DNA of 64,000 nt, taken from assembly GCF_947502395.1 (NCBI RefSeq), contig NZ_CANMZM010000001.1, positions 434,001 to 498,000 on the forward strand, in the 5' to 3' direction. Both the position numbers and the translations under genes were made by a program. The notes beneath the pieces were generated by a model. That model worked only from the letters and a program-made list of their open reading frames with translations, ran no database searches and was not told the origin of the DNA. Below, piece by piece: positions 9,800 to 19,215 of this stretch (positions are counted from its first letter, which is position 1; every line of letters begins with the position of its first letter). Source of the stretch: an uncultured Erythrobacter sp. GTDB taxonomy: Bacteria; Pseudomonadota; Alphaproteobacteria; Sphingomonadales; Sphingomonadaceae.

Positions 9800-10564
9800 C
9801 TAGCCTTCATCCGTCTCGGCAGCAGCGAGGGCAATGCCCATAAAGCTGTCAGCGGTAAGGCTTGCACCGCCCACAAGAGCCCCGCCCACATTGGGGATAG
9901 CAAAGATCTCACCCGCATTTTCAGGCTTTACCGAACCACCATAAAGAATGCGGACCTCTCCACCATGCTCTTCACCGTAGAGATTGACGAGGAGCTTACG
10001 GATCTCCCCGTGCATCTCTTCAATGTCGCTTGGCTGGGCAACCTTGCCGGTGCCGATTGCCCAAACGGGTTCATAGGCGACAGTTAGAGACTCCATGGGA
10101 TTATCGATTTCAACGGGAAGCGAGGCCTTGAGCTGTTTTGTCACGAATGAAACGGCATCGCCCTTATCTCGGGTTTCTTCGGTCTCGCCGCAACACATGA
10201 TCACGCGCAGGCCACCAGCAAGAGCCGATTCGCCTTTCGCTTTCACGAGTGCATTGCTTTCACCGTGAGACTGACGCCGTTCTGAATGCCCCAAAATGAC
10301 AAATTTCGCACCGGCATCGGAGATCATGGCCGCTGAGATGTCGCCTGTATGCGCACCACCTTCCATCTCGTGGCAATCTTGAGCGCCTACCGCAATCTGC
10401 TCCGCCTCACGGTGGATTGGATGGATCAGCGTGTATGGCGGCGCGATCGCCACCTCAACCTTCATAAGACGCTGGGCGGCTCGATCGATTGAGCGCGCTT
10501 CGGACAGCATGGTCCGCGTGCCGTGCATCTTCCAATTTCCAACGATGTAGGGACGCAGGGACAT
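9800..10564 (-). CDS. tpiA: Triosephosphate isomerase
   Basis: 254-residue TIM-barrel enzyme interconverting dihydroxyacetone phosphate and glyceraldehyde 3-phosphate in glycolysis and gluconeogenesis. The catalytic residues are in place: Lys12 in VGNWKMHGT, His93 in LGHSERR and Glu165 in VAYEPVWAIGTGK. The phosphate loop (LYGGSVKPENA, GGALVGGASL) is also present. Start ATG 10564 gives the standard N-terminus. It is divergent from ppiD across 293 bases and leads the tpiA-secG pair. Confidence 0.97.
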   Translation of the reverse strand: MSLRPYIVGNWKMHGTRTMLSEARSIDRAAQRLMKVEVAIAPPYTLIHPIHREAEQIAVGAQDCHEMEGGAHTGDISAAMISDAGAKFVILGHSERRQSHGESNALVKAKGESALAGGLRVIMCCGETEETRDKGDAVSFVTKQLKASLPVEIDNPMESLTVAYEPVWAIGTGKVAQPSDIEEMHGEIRKLLVNLYGEEHGGEVRILYGGSVKPENAGEIFAIPNVGGALVGGASLTADSFMGIALAAAETDEG

Positions 10565-10857
10565 TCACATTTCCTGAGATGTAACGAATTCGAATCTTGG
10601 CCAGAGATGTAGGCACCGGAGGGCCGGTCCGCTAGCCGAGCGATTAAGTTTAGTCAAAACCCCTTTGTACCTGTTGCCGCGAGGTCGCAGGGCCGATAAA
10701 GCGCCTCTTTGAAAAAGCTGGTTGGGAAAAGCACTGTTTTTGCCCGTTTATCGGCCACAAATAAATGTAAGAACAAATTCGCACACGGTTCATCACGCCC
10801 AATGGCAAGAGAATGCGATTATGTGCGTATTCAAAAAAGCACTGGGAATTGACTTAA
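10565..10857. promoter_or_regulatory. Divergent tpiA/ppiD promoter region with inverted and direct repeats
   Basis: This 293-bp region separates the starts of tpiA and ppiD and must hold promoters in both directions, although no clear -35/-10 pair stands out. GGCCGATAAA (10691-10700) and TTTATCGGCC (10747-10756) form a perfect 10-bp inverted repeat 46 bases apart. AAAAGCACTG occurs twice, at 10727-10736 (inside the inverted repeat) and 10835-10844 (just before the ppiD start). These could be operator sites or part of a structured leader. Confidence 0.45.
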
Positions 10858-12795
10858 ATGATTTCGCTGTTCCGTAATTTCTTCCAGTCGAAGATTGGTC
10901 TCCCAATCTTCATCGGCTTTCTTGTCATCGTGGCTCTGGCGTTTGCGGCCAGCGATATATCCGGCTCTGCCACGTTTGGGGGCCTGAGCGGCGATGACAA
11001 AGTCGCAGCAGTCGGTGACGCGACGATCTCAGCCAATGATGCCAATGGTGCGATCAACGGCGCGCTTTCGCGCGCTCGTCAGCAAAACCCGACGATCACC
11101 ATGCCGCAATTTGTTGCGGAGGGCGGCTTCGAGATTGAGCTTGGCTTGCTAATTGATCGATATGCCTTGGGGATGTTCGCGCAAGAGTATGGGCTTAGAG
11201 CAGGTGAGAACCTCGTAAACAGCGAGATTTTGCAGATACCGGCCTTTCGTAATCTCACGGGCGATTTTGACCAGGCAACTTATCAAGCAGCCCTTCGCCG
11301 CCAGAACATCACTGATGCTATCCTGCGCAAAGACATTGCTGACGGCCTTCTGGCTCAGCAGATTCTTCGTCCAGCCTTGGGGGCGGCCCGCCTCCCGACA
11401 GCGGCCGCAAAACATTACGCATCACTTGTGCTGGAACGTCGCCGTGGTCAGATCGGTCTGATTTCCAGCTTTGCCTATGCGCCGGATGAGGACCCAAGCG
11501 AAGAAGTGCTCACTGCCTTCTATGGATCCAATCAAGGTGATTTTATCCTTCCCGAGCGCCGTACCTTGCGCTTTGCCCAATTTGGCGCAGCTAATGTCAC
11601 AAGCGATCTGACCCCGAGCGCCGAGCAAATTGCTGCGCGATTTGAACGCGACGCAGCGACCTATGCTGCGCAAGAGCGCCGTGCATTCAGCTCTTTTGTA
11701 GTCCCGACTGAGGAAGCTGCTCAGGCCATCACAGATCGTATCCGCAGTGGCCTTAGCCTTGAGGCAGCGGCGGCAGAAGCCGGCTTCAACGTTTCGACGG
11801 TAGAACTGCGCGATCAGGAGCAAACCGGCACCGCCACGAGTTTTGCCGTAGCAGAGCAATTGTTCCAGGCCGAACGCGGCGCTCTGATTGATCCGGCCCG
11901 TAGCGCGCTTGGTTGGTATGTCGCGCGTGTTGACGAAATCGAACGCACCCCCGCCCGGTCACTCGATCAAGTCCGCGATGAGATATCCACGTTGCTCCAG
12001 CAAGAGGCATTGGCAGCAGAGCTTGCCGAACTCAGTTCGCGTATCGAAGAGATGGTTGATACCGGAACGTCGCTCACCGACGTTGCTGAGCAATTTGGAC
12101 TTGAAGTGACAGCCGCACCCGGTCTTCTGGCTGATGGCAACGTCTTTGGATCGCCGGGCCAATCGGTGAATCCAGCAGTCCGCCCATTGCTAGACACCGC
12201 CTTCCAGATGGAAGAAGGCAACCCGCAACTGGCAGAAATAGTTCCGGGAGCGCAATTCGTTGTGTTCGATGTTTCAGATATCACCGAGAGCGCTGCTCCG
12301 CCGATCGACGAAGTTCGCGAGCAAGCCATTGCAGCTTGGAAAATTTCTGAGGGTAGCAAGGAAGCTCGCAAGATTGCGGATACGGTTCTTGAAAGCGTAC
12401 GTAGCGGTTCTTCCATTACAGACGCTATGCGCGAAGCGGGTATCGTAGAGCAGCAGGTTCAAGACATCGATCTCACACGGCGCGAGCTCCTCGAAAATGC
12501 CAATCAACGCTTGCCTTCGTCGCTCGTCCTTCTGTTTTCTATGGCGCAAGGCTCTTCCAAACTGCTTGAGGACCAAAACTCGCTTGGTTGGTTCGTGATC
12601 AATCTTGATGAGATTGCAGTTGAACAAGTGGCTGATGACGATCCACTGCTCGCACAGACCCGCCAGCAGATAACTGGCGCGCTTTCCGGCGAGTATGCTG
12701 CGCAGCTTTCTACGGCAGTGCGGGAGCATGTAGGAATCGAGCGCAATGAGGAAGCGATTGAAACCCTGCGACGCACGCTCGCTGGTGAGAGCTGA
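10858..12795 (+). CDS. ppiD: PpiD/SurA-type peptidyl-prolyl isomerase
   Basis: 645-residue, membrane-anchored periplasmic folding factor. The N-terminus (MISLFRNFFQSKIGLPIF) leads to one TM helix at about residues 14-34. A SurA_N-like helical chaperone domain (about 45-220) and parvulin-like segments (around 235-390) follow. The parvulin domain appears divergent, so isomerase activity is uncertain, as in PpiD itself. The length matches PpiD of sphingomonads. GGGA 10 bases upstream of ATG 10858 is the only Shine-Dalgarno candidate. The trpE start lies 33 bases after the stop, so the trp genes may read through from here. Confidence 0.85.
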   Translation: MISLFRNFFQSKIGLPIFIGFLVIVALAFAASDISGSATFGGLSGDDKVAAVGDATISANDANGAINGALSRARQQNPTITMPQFVAEGGFEIELGLLIDRYALGMFAQEYGLRAGENLVNSEILQIPAFRNLTGDFDQATYQAALRRQNITDAILRKDIADGLLAQQILRPALGAARLPTAAAKHYASLVLERRRGQIGLISSFAYAPDEDPSEEVLTAFYGSNQGDFILPERRTLRFAQFGAANVTSDLTPSAEQIAARFERDAATYAAQERRAFSSFVVPTEEAAQAITDRIRSGLSLEAAAAEAGFNVSTVELRDQEQTGTATSFAVAEQLFQAERGALIDPARSALGWYVARVDEIERTPARSLDQVRDEISTLLQQEALAAELAELSSRIEEMVDTGTSLTDVAEQFGLEVTAAPGLLADGNVFGSPGQSVNPAVRPLLDTAFQMEEGNPQLAEIVPGAQFVVFDVSDITESAAPPIDEVREQAIAAWKISEGSKEARKIADTVLESVRSGSSITDAMREAGIVEQQVQDIDLTRRELLENANQRLPSSLVLLFSMAQGSSKLLEDQNSLGWFVINLDEIAVEQVADDDPLLAQTRQQITGALSGEYAAQLSTAVREHVGIERNEEAIETLRRTLAGES

Positions 12796-12828
12796 TACAC
12801 TCTTGGCGCATTCGGATAGGGTCTAGCG

Positions 12829-14358
12829 GTGGCACAAGAGACGCTTTTGCAAGCGCAATTGGAGAACGCAGCCGGAGCCGCTGAAGCGCTCGCTTCGGGT
12901 CAGCCAGCACTTGTCTGGCGCAAGGTGGTAGCCGATTGCGATACACCTGTCGGCGCTGCTCGACGGCTGATTGAGCCAGGTCGAGGGGACTTCCTGCTCG
13001 AATCGGTGGAAGGCGGAGAGATACGGGGACGCTACAGCCTTCTAGGGCTCGATCCTGATCTGGTTTTCCGTGGGAGTGCTGAGAAAGCAGAGATTAACCC
13101 GCAATGGAAGGTTGATCGCAACGCGTTTAAACCGTGTGAAGGCAATGCGATGCAGGAATTGCACGCGCTCTCGCAAGACTGCCGGATCGACGTGCCTGAA
13201 GGCCTGCCCCCTGCGCTTGCCTGCCTCGTCGGCTATTTCGGCTATGAAACCATTGGCCTAGTCGAAACACTCCCGCGCGCACCGCAAAGTGAGTTGGCGC
13301 TTCCCGACATGCTGTTTGTGCGACCCACAATCATTCTGGTGTTTGATGGGCTTTCGGATGAACTCTTTTGTGTGGCGCCCATTTGGAAAGCCTCACGCCC
13401 AGAGGCGGCGATTGAGTTGGCGAGCGAGCGCATAGACGAAACCCTCCGTGCCCTCACCCAGCCTTGCCCGCCCGAACCACGGGCCCTAGCTGATACTGCT
13501 GAGCCTGAGCTCACGCCTGTGATGACGGGCGACGATTACAAAGGAATGGTTGCGCGGGCCAAGGAGTACATTCTTGCGGGCGACATCTTTCAGGTGGTGC
13601 TGGCTCAGCGGTTTACTTGTCCGTTCGAATTGCCCCCCCTGGCGCTTTACCGGTCGCTGCGACGCGTGAATCCGTCGCCCTTCCTCTATTTCCTCGATCT
13701 GCCGGGCTTTGCGATTGTGGGGTCGAGCCCTGAAATCCTTGTCCGGGTGCGTAACGGTGAAGTGACTATTCGTCCTATCGCAGGAACGCGGCCACGCGGA
13801 GCTGATCGGCAGGAAGATGATGCAAATGAGGTATCGCTTCTGGCCGACCCGAAGGAACTTGCGGAACATTTGATGCTTCTCGATCTGGGGCGCAATGATG
13901 TAGGCCGTGTGGCATCACGAGGCAGCGTAGAGGTGACCGACAGTTTCACCATCGAACGTTACAGCCACGTCATGCACATTGTAAGCAATGTGATCGGTAA
14001 CCTTGCTGAGGATAAAGACGCACTTGATGCCGTGTTCGCCGGGTTTCCTGCTGGCACCGTATCGGGCGCGCCCAAGATTAGAGCGTGTGAGATCATCGCT
14101 GAGTTAGAGCCTGAGACCCGCGGCGCCTATGCCGGAGGTGTCGGCTATTTCGCGCCCGACGGATCGGTCGATTCTTGCATTGTTTTACGAACGGCTGTCG
14201 TCAAAGACGGTATCATGAATGTGCAAGCCGGAGCGGGAATCGTCGCAGATAGCGACCCTGACTATGAGCTTGCAGAATGCCGCGCCAAAGCGGGCGCATT
14301 GATTGCTGCTGCGCGCGAAGCTGTTCGCGTCGCCAGCGAACCGGGATTTGGTCAATGA
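12829..14358 (+). CDS. trpE: Anthranilate synthase component I
   Basis: 509 residues. With TrpG it converts chorismate and glutamine to anthranilate, the first step of tryptophan synthesis. It starts at GTG 12829. The N-terminal domain contains the regulatory region (LLESVEGGEIRGRYSLLG, where the LLES motif binds tryptophan in known TrpE). The C-terminal chorismate-binding domain is complete (PSPFLYFL, GSSPEILVRV, PIAGTRPRG, DLGRNDVGRVA, FPAGTVSGAPKIRA, DSCIVLRTAV, VQAGAGIVADSDP). No leader peptide or attenuator is visible in the 33-base gap after ppiD. The last four bases (ATGA) overlap the next gene. Confidence 0.96.
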   Translation: MAQETLLQAQLENAAGAAEALASGQPALVWRKVVADCDTPVGAARRLIEPGRGDFLLESVEGGEIRGRYSLLGLDPDLVFRGSAEKAEINPQWKVDRNAFKPCEGNAMQELHALSQDCRIDVPEGLPPALACLVGYFGYETIGLVETLPRAPQSELALPDMLFVRPTIILVFDGLSDELFCVAPIWKASRPEAAIELASERIDETLRALTQPCPPEPRALADTAEPELTPVMTGDDYKGMVARAKEYILAGDIFQVVLAQRFTCPFELPPLALYRSLRRVNPSPFLYFLDLPGFAIVGSSPEILVRVRNGEVTIRPIAGTRPRGADRQEDDANEVSLLADPKELAEHLMLLDLGRNDVGRVASRGSVEVTDSFTIERYSHVMHIVSNVIGNLAEDKDALDAVFAGFPAGTVSGAPKIRACEIIAELEPETRGAYAGGVGYFAPDGSVDSCIVLRTAVVKDGIMNVQAGAGIVADSDPDYELAECRAKAGALIAAAREAVRVASEPGFGQ

Positions 14359-15182
14359 AGCGTATCGCAACCATCCTTGCAGCAACTTTGGCCGTTGCTG
14401 CGTGCCAGGAACGGCCAGCAGGCGAACCGGTCGTGCGCGCCGAGCTGGGTGATGCTGTACCAAGGGATCAACTTGCCGCTGCGGAGACCGTCCCGGTCGA
14501 GACCGCCAATGAGAGCACGGTATGTCGTTCGATCTCATTTGAAAGCGTCCCGCTCACTCACTGTATGGCTGATCCAGAACTTCACAGCATCAGCACAGGG
14601 CTTGCTCCAGCGAGCGGTGAACGCTTCGGCACCATTGAAGGCTGGGCAGCGGGACGCGATGAAAGTCGCATCACCTTTGTGATGAACGGCGGCATGTATG
14701 GCGATGACCTCAAAGCCATCGGCTATTTTGTGCGCGACGAAGATCGTCTGGTTGAGCTTAACCGTGGCGAGGGTGCTGGCAATTTCTACATGAAACCCAA
14801 TGGCGTGTTCTTCGGAACCGGCGGCAATTGGCGCATCCTTGATAGCGAGACTTTCCTGCGCACCGTTGGCACGCGGCCTGAGTTCGGAACACAATCCGGA
14901 CCGATGTTAGTCATTGGCGGAGAACTTCACCCTAATATTCAGGAAAATGGTCCTTCCAAGGCAATCCGCAACGGCGTTGGAATTGACTCCGATGGCAAGG
15001 CGCATTTTGTGATTTCCGATGCACCTTTGAGTTTTGGTCAGCTTGCCCGCTTCTTTCGCGATGAGCTTGAGACGCCCAATGCGCTTTTCCTCGATGGAAA
15101 TGTCTCTTCATTGTGGGACCCATCGTCGGGCCGAATGGATGCCCGCCGCGTCGGCCCTCTTTTGGTGGTGGAGACCAAGTGA
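14355..15182 (+). CDS. Phosphodiester glycosidase-family (DUF2233) lipoprotein
   Basis: 275 residues. It begins at ATG 14355 inside the trpE stop (ATGA), which indicates translational coupling. The N-terminus MKRIATILAATLAVAACQE is a lipoprotein signal, with Cys17 in AVAAC. The rest matches the phosphodiester glycosidase/NAGPA family: FVMNGGMYGDDLKAIGYF, GNFYMKPNGVFF, TQSGPMLVIGG, IRNGVGIDSDGKAHFVIS, NALFLDGNVSSLW. Family members remove sugars attached through phosphodiesters. The substrate here is unknown. An envelope lipoprotein inside a trp operon is functionally unexpected. Confidence 0.85.
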   Translation: MKRIATILAATLAVAACQERPAGEPVVRAELGDAVPRDQLAAAETVPVETANESTVCRSISFESVPLTHCMADPELHSISTGLAPASGERFGTIEGWAAGRDESRITFVMNGGMYGDDLKAIGYFVRDEDRLVELNRGEGAGNFYMKPNGVFFGTGGNWRILDSETFLRTVGTRPEFGTQSGPMLVIGGELHPNIQENGPSKAIRNGVGIDSDGKAHFVISDAPLSFGQLARFFRDELETPNALFLDGNVSSLWDPSSGRMDARRVGPLLVVETK

Positions 15183-16156
15183 TGAATAGCAATATGCTGG
15201 ACTACGACACCACACTCTATCCAGAGATAGAGCCTTATGACACCGGGATGCTAGATGTCGGCGATGGCCACTTTCTCTATTATGAGAGGGTGGGGAATCC
15301 CGGAGCAAAGCCGGCTGTGTTTCTCCATGGAGGTCCGGGAGGCGGAATGGCCCCGTCGCACCGACGCCAGTGGAATCCTGAGAAGTATGATGTGCTGTTG
15401 TTCGATCAGCGCGGTTGCGGACAATCCGTGCCCTTTGCTGAGATCGAAAACAACGACACATGGCGCGTTGTCGCCGATATTGAGCGCCTTCGCGAAATGT
15501 GCGGCCACGATGCATGGCAAGTGTTTGGCGGCTCTTGGGGCTCAACCCTCGCGCTCGCCTATGCGCAAAAACATCCAGAGCGCACCACCGAACTCGTACT
15601 TCGCGGGGTTTTCCTCGCTCGTCAGGCGGAAAAGCAGTGGCTTTACCGTTACGGCGCAAGCGAGATTATGGCGGAGCAATGGGACACATTTTCCGGCCAC
15701 ATTCCGGAAAGCGAACGCGGCGACCTCGTGAAAGCGTATTACGAGCGCCTGACCAGCGACGATGAGCCCACTCGCCTTGCGGCTGCGACCCAGTGGTCCT
15801 TGTGGGAGGGCACGGTTGCGACGCTTCTTCCCAACGACGATCTGCTCGCCGATTTCGAAGAGCCTGCAAAGGCAGTCCCTTTTGCCCGGATTTGCGCGCG
15901 GTTTTTCCTCGAAGACTTCTTCCTCGAAGAAGACCAACTCCTTCGCGATATGAAAGCGGTCGCCCACATCCCTACGATCATCGTACAAGGTCGCCACGAT
16001 ATCTGTACACCACCCGGTGCTGCATGGGCGGTCAAAAAGGCAATGCCCAATGCTGAGCTTTGGATGATCCACGATGCCGGCCATTCGGCAGGCGAACCGG
16101 GGATTGTGGATGGGTTGGTGCGGGCAACTGACAAGTTTGCGGAAGGGTCTCAATGA
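15182..16156 (+). CDS. pip: Prolyl aminopeptidase (proline iminopeptidase)
   Basis: 324-residue alpha/beta-hydrolase that removes N-terminal proline from peptides. ATG 15182 overlaps the previous stop by one base (TGATG); a later ATG at 15194 is also possible. It has the oxyanion-hole motif HGGPGGG (about residues 49-55), the strand FDQRGCGQS and the nucleophile elbow GGSWGS with Ser118. The late Asp (QGRHDICTP) and catalytic His (DAGHSAGEP) complete the set. The S33 family call is firm. It overlaps trpG by four bases (ATGA). It may recycle proline peptides, but its link to tryptophan synthesis is unclear. Confidence 0.93.
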   Translation: MNSNMLDYDTTLYPEIEPYDTGMLDVGDGHFLYYERVGNPGAKPAVFLHGGPGGGMAPSHRRQWNPEKYDVLLFDQRGCGQSVPFAEIENNDTWRVVADIERLREMCGHDAWQVFGGSWGSTLALAYAQKHPERTTELVLRGVFLARQAEKQWLYRYGASEIMAEQWDTFSGHIPESERGDLVKAYYERLTSDDEPTRLAAATQWSLWEGTVATLLPNDDLLADFEEPAKAVPFARICARFFLEDFFLEEDQLLRDMKAVAHIPTIIVQGRHDICTPPGAAWAVKKAMPNAELWMIHDAGHSAGEPGIVDGLVRATDKFAEGSQ

Positions 16157-16758
16157 GCCAAATATTGGTCATCGACAATTACGACAGCTTCACCTTCAAC
16201 CTCGTCCACTACCTGATGGAACTGGGCGCGGATGTGCGAGTAGAGCGCAATGACGCAATGAGCGCCTCTGAGGCGTTGGCCTCCAATGCGAGTGGTTTTC
16301 TGATCTCGCCGGGACCCTGCACACCCAATGAAGCGGGCGTAAGCCTTGATCTCGTCTCCGCCTGTGCGGATGCCGGGAAACCGCTGATGGGCGTGTGCCT
16401 GGGCCACCAGTCTATCGGACAGCATTTTGGTGGTACAGTGACGCGCGGCGGGCTGATGCACGGCAAGACCTCTCCAGTGACGCACGACGGCAGCGGGCTG
16501 TTCGCCGATCTCCCAACGCCTTTCACCGCGACGCGCTATCACAGCCTGGAAGTGGTCGATGTGCCCGCCAGCCTCATCGCAAATGCTCATGCTGATACAC
16601 CTGGCGAAGATCACCCAAGCGTAATGGGCTTCCGGCACGAAAGCCTGCCGATCCACTCGGTGCAGTTCCACCCGGAGAGCATCGCGACCGAACACGGCCA
16701 CGCGCTGCTCTCCAACTTCCTCAAAATCTGCGGGATCGAGCCGGAGGAATTGCCATGA
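16153..16758 (+). CDS. trpG: Anthranilate synthase component II (glutamine amidotransferase)
   Basis: 201-residue class I glutamine amidotransferase that feeds ammonia to TrpE. It may also serve para-aminobenzoate synthesis, since alphaproteobacterial TrpG/PabA are often shared. The catalytic Cys82 lies in [10 protein letters not shown], and the His-Glu pair is in [14 protein letters not shown]. The N-terminal signature [18 protein letters not shown] is typical. It overlaps pip upstream and trpD downstream by four bases each (ATGA), so it is tightly coupled. Confidence 0.96.
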   Translation: MSQILVIDNYDSFTFNLVHYLMELGADVRVERNDAMSASEALASNASGFLISPGPCTPNEAGVSLDLVSACADAGKPLMGVCLGHQSIGQHFGGTVTRGGLMHGKTSPVTHDGSGLFADLPTPFTATRYHSLEVVDVPASLIANAHADTPGEDHPSVMGFRHESLPIHSVQFHPESIATEHGHALLSNFLKICGIEPEELP

Positions 16759-17747
16759 GCGTACTGCCCCTTGATGCACCCGTCCTCTCCCGAGCTCAGG
16801 CGGACGAAGTATTTGCCAATATCCTCGATCTCAAAGCCAGCGCTGAGGAGATCGAAACCTTCCTTATCGCATTAAGCGAGCGCGGTGAAACTGCCGACGA
16901 AATTGCGGCGGCTGCCAGCGCGATGCGCGAGCGCGTCAATGGAATAGAAGCGCCTGAAAACGCAGTCGATTGCTGTGGGACCGGCGGTGATGGTCAGCAT
17001 ACGCTCAATGTCTCTACAGCAGTGAGCCTTGTCGTTGCAGCCTGCGGTGTGCCAGTCGCCAAACACGGCAACCGCGCAGCCTCATCCAAATCCGGTGCAG
17101 CCGATACACTCGAGGCGCTGGGCCTCGACATGGATGCAGCTGTACGGTGTGCGCAAAAGACGCTCGACGAAGTTGGCATCTGCTTCCTCTTTGCCCGCGT
17201 GCACCACCCTGCCCTTGGCCCTATTGCGCCGATCCGCGAGAAGATCGGCAAGCGCACCATTTTTAACCTGCTTGGACCGCTCACCAATCCCGCCGGTGTG
17301 CGTAAGCAACTGATAGGGATCGCAACGCCAGAAATTGTGCCGATCTATGCAGAAGCCAAAGCGAGCCTCGACACAGAGCGGACCTTTATCGTTTCGGGCG
17401 ATGAGGGCCTTGATGAGCTAAGTCTTGCGGGCGGAAACACACTTGCCGACGTAAGCGGGGGCAAGGTCACTATGCGTCGGGTTGTGGCAGGTGATGTTGG
17501 TATTCCAAATGCCCCGCTCGAATCCATTCGCGGAGATGACGCCACCTACAACGCGGCCGCTCTGACCCGCCTGCTCGATGGCGAGAAAGGTGCATACCGG
17601 AACGCAGTCTTGCTCAATGCGGCGGGAACACTCGTTGTCGCTGGCATCACCGAAGACTGGCAGGAAGCGGCAGCCAAGGCCGCCGAAGCCATCGACAGCG
17701 GCGCTGCAAAAGCGCTTCTCGCCAAATGGATCGAACTGACGGTATAG
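16755..17747 (+). CDS. trpD: Anthranilate phosphoribosyltransferase
   Basis: 330 residues. It transfers phosphoribose from PRPP to anthranilate, the second step of tryptophan synthesis. Family motifs are intact: [17 protein letters not shown] (PRPP/Mg site), [15 protein letters not shown] (anthranilate and PRPP contacts), [11 protein letters not shown] and [13 protein letters not shown]. It starts at ATG 16755 inside the trpG stop. Eleven bases separate it from trpC. trpF, trpB and trpA are not in the window, so the pathway genes are split between loci. Confidence 0.97.
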   Translation: MSVLPLDAPVLSRAQADEVFANILDLKASAEEIETFLIALSERGETADEIAAAASAMRERVNGIEAPENAVDCCGTGGDGQHTLNVSTAVSLVVAACGVPVAKHGNRAASSKSGAADTLEALGLDMDAAVRCAQKTLDEVGICFLFARVHHPALGPIAPIREKIGKRTIFNLLGPLTNPAGVRKQLIGIATPEIVPIYAEAKASLDTERTFIVSGDEGLDELSLAGGNTLADVSGGKVTMRRVVAGDVGIPNAPLESIRGDDATYNAAALTRLLDGEKGAYRNAVLLNAAGTLVVAGITEDWQEAAAKAAEAIDSGAAKALLAKWIELTV

Positions 17748-17758
17748 CGCGCAGCCAC

Positions 17759-18547
17759 ATGAACAAGCTCGAAGAAATCTGCGCCAAGAAGCGCGAGGAA
17801 GTGGCCGCTCGCAAAGCAGCGACTTCCATCCACGCACTCACCGAAAATGCAAAAGCACAGTCGCAACCACGCGGTTTCGAAGCAGCGCTTCGCACAAAGG
17901 CGAATACGGGCTTCGCGCTTATCGCTGAGGTAAAGAAAGCGAGTCCATCCAAAGGGTTGATCCGCGCGGATTTTCGCCCTGCCGATCATGCAAGGGACTA
18001 CGAAGCAGGCGGCGCTGCTTGCCTCTCTGTTCTGACCGATGCGCCTTATTTCCAGGGTCATGAGGACTATCTCGTCGATGCCCGCAATACCTGCGCACTT
18101 CCGGTGCTGCGCAAGGATTTCATGGTCGATCCATGGCAGTGTCTTGAAGCGCGCAGCATGGGTGCGGATGCCATCCTCATCATCGTTGCGGCGCTCGAAG
18201 ACTCAATGATGGTCGAGATCGAGGCGGCGGCAGCAGAGCACTCTATGGATGTGCTGGTCGAGGTACACGATGAGGCAGAGATGGAGCGCGCACTCACCCG
18301 TCTCAAAAGCCGCTTGATCGGAGTCAACAACCGTGACCTTAAGACATTCACCACCTCGCTCGAAACAACTGAGCGCCTTGCACCAATGGTCCCTAAAGGC
18401 ACGATGCTAATCGGTGAAAGCGGTATCTCCAGCCATGCGGATTGTGCACGGCTTGCCCGTTCTGGCGTTCGCGGGTTTCTGGTGGGTGAAAGCTTGATGC
18501 GCTCTGATGATGTGGCCGCAGCAACACACGCTCTATTGCACGGGTAA
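17759..18547 (+). CDS. trpC: Indole-3-glycerol phosphate synthase
   Basis: 262-residue TIM barrel that closes the ring of CdRP to form indole-3-glycerol phosphate. It is monofunctional, with no TrpF fusion. Motifs are [15 protein letters not shown] (catalytic Lys), [24 protein letters not shown] (catalytic Lys), [22 protein letters not shown] and LIGESGIS. The frame is open to 17726, but ATG 17759 begins the standard N-terminus ([15 protein letters not shown]) just after trpD. A 191-bp non-coding gap follows. Confidence 0.96.
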   Translation: MNKLEEICAKKREEVAARKAATSIHALTENAKAQSQPRGFEAALRTKANTGFALIAEVKKASPSKGLIRADFRPADHARDYEAGGAACLSVLTDAPYFQGHEDYLVDARNTCALPVLRKDFMVDPWQCLEARSMGADAILIIVAALEDSMMVEIEAAAAEHSMDVLVEVHDEAEMERALTRLKSRLIGVNNRDLKTFTTSLETTERLAPMVPKGTMLIGESGISSHADCARLARSGVRGFLVGESLMRSDDVAAATHALLHG

Positions 18548-18573
18548 GGCGGCTCACTGTCCTACACGTCCAA

Positions 18574-18600
18574 AACATGGCATCACCAAGGGACCATGTT
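18574..18600 (+). terminator. Weak hairpin after trpC
   Basis: AACATGG (18574-18580) and CCATGTT (18594-18600) pair perfectly around a 13-base loop, 27 bases after the trpC stop. No T-run follows directly, although TTTTT occurs at about 18661. It could weakly separate the trp block from moaC-moeA. Confidence 0.3.
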
Positions 18601-18675
18601 CACCGCAATTCTCAATTCATCGACCCAGGCGATTAAAACACGCTCGATTGATCGATAGAGTTTTTAACCTTAGGC

Positions 18676-18711
18676 AGTGTCTCAAGTGTCTCAAGTGTCT
18701 CAAGTGTCTCA
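18676..18711 (+). repeat. Four perfect tandem copies of AGTGTCTCA
   Basis: The 9-mer AGTGTCTCA is repeated four times without a mismatch at 18676, 18685, 18694 and 18703. It lies in the non-coding gap between trpC and moaC and ends 27 bases before the moaC start. Such arrays can change copy number by replication slippage. Their placement in the probable 5' untranslated region of moaC could alter spacing or structure. Confidence 0.95.
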
Positions 18712-18738
18712 AACAGCCGCAGCCGAGTTTTTTAATCC

Positions 18739-19215
18739 ATGACGCGACTCACCCACATTGGCGAAGACGGATCAGCGCAGATGGTCGATGTGAGCAGCAA
18801 GGCGGAGACGCATCGGGTTGCGATTGCAAGCGGAAAGATATCAATGAGTACCGCCGCAATTAAGGCCATCCGTCAAGGCGACGTTATCAAAGGTGATGTC
18901 CTTGGCACGGCACGCATCGCCGGGATCATGGCAGCGAAGCGCACGGGCGACCTCATCCCACTGTGCCACCCTCTGGGATTGGAAGCTGTGACTGTGGATT
19001 TCACCATCGGAGACAGCTCAATAACGGTGCAGGCCAGTGCCTCACTCACCGGCAAAACTGGGGTTGAGATGGAAGCAATGGTCGCTGTCTCCACCGCGCT
19101 CCTCACCATCTATGATATGGCCAAGGCCATCGATAAAGGCATGGTGATTGGCGACGTGAAGCTCATTGAAAAACGCGGCGGCAAGTCTGGAACATGGAAA
19201 GCGAGCGAAGCTTGA
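18739..19215 (+). CDS. moaC: Cyclic pyranopterin monophosphate synthase
   Basis: 158 residues. It acts with MoaA in the first step of molybdenum cofactor synthesis, turning 3',8-cyclo-GTP into cyclic pyranopterin monophosphate. The family signatures are intact: IPLCHPLGLEAVTVDF, TGVEMEAMVAVSTALLTIYDM and IGDVKLIEKRGGKSG. It starts at ATG 18739 with a poor Shine-Dalgarno sequence (GAG only). It overlaps moeA. Confidence 0.97.
   Translation: MTRLTHIGEDGSAQMVDVSSKAETHRVAIASGKISMSTAAIKAIRQGDVIKGDVLGTARIAGIMAAKRTGDLIPLCHPLGLEAVTVDFTIGDSSITVQASASLTGKTGVEMEAMVAVSTALLTIYDMAKAIDKGMVIGDVKLIEKRGGKSGTWKASEA

Noticed and set aside
18676..18711. CRISPR array
   Set aside because: The units are 9 bases long and adjacent, with no spacers and no cas genes anywhere in the window.
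18507..18863. 118-codon open frame through the 9-bp repeats (Cys-Leu-Lys repeats)
   Set aside because: It overlaps both trpC and moaC in other frames; the repeating peptide is only the translation of the tandem DNA repeat.
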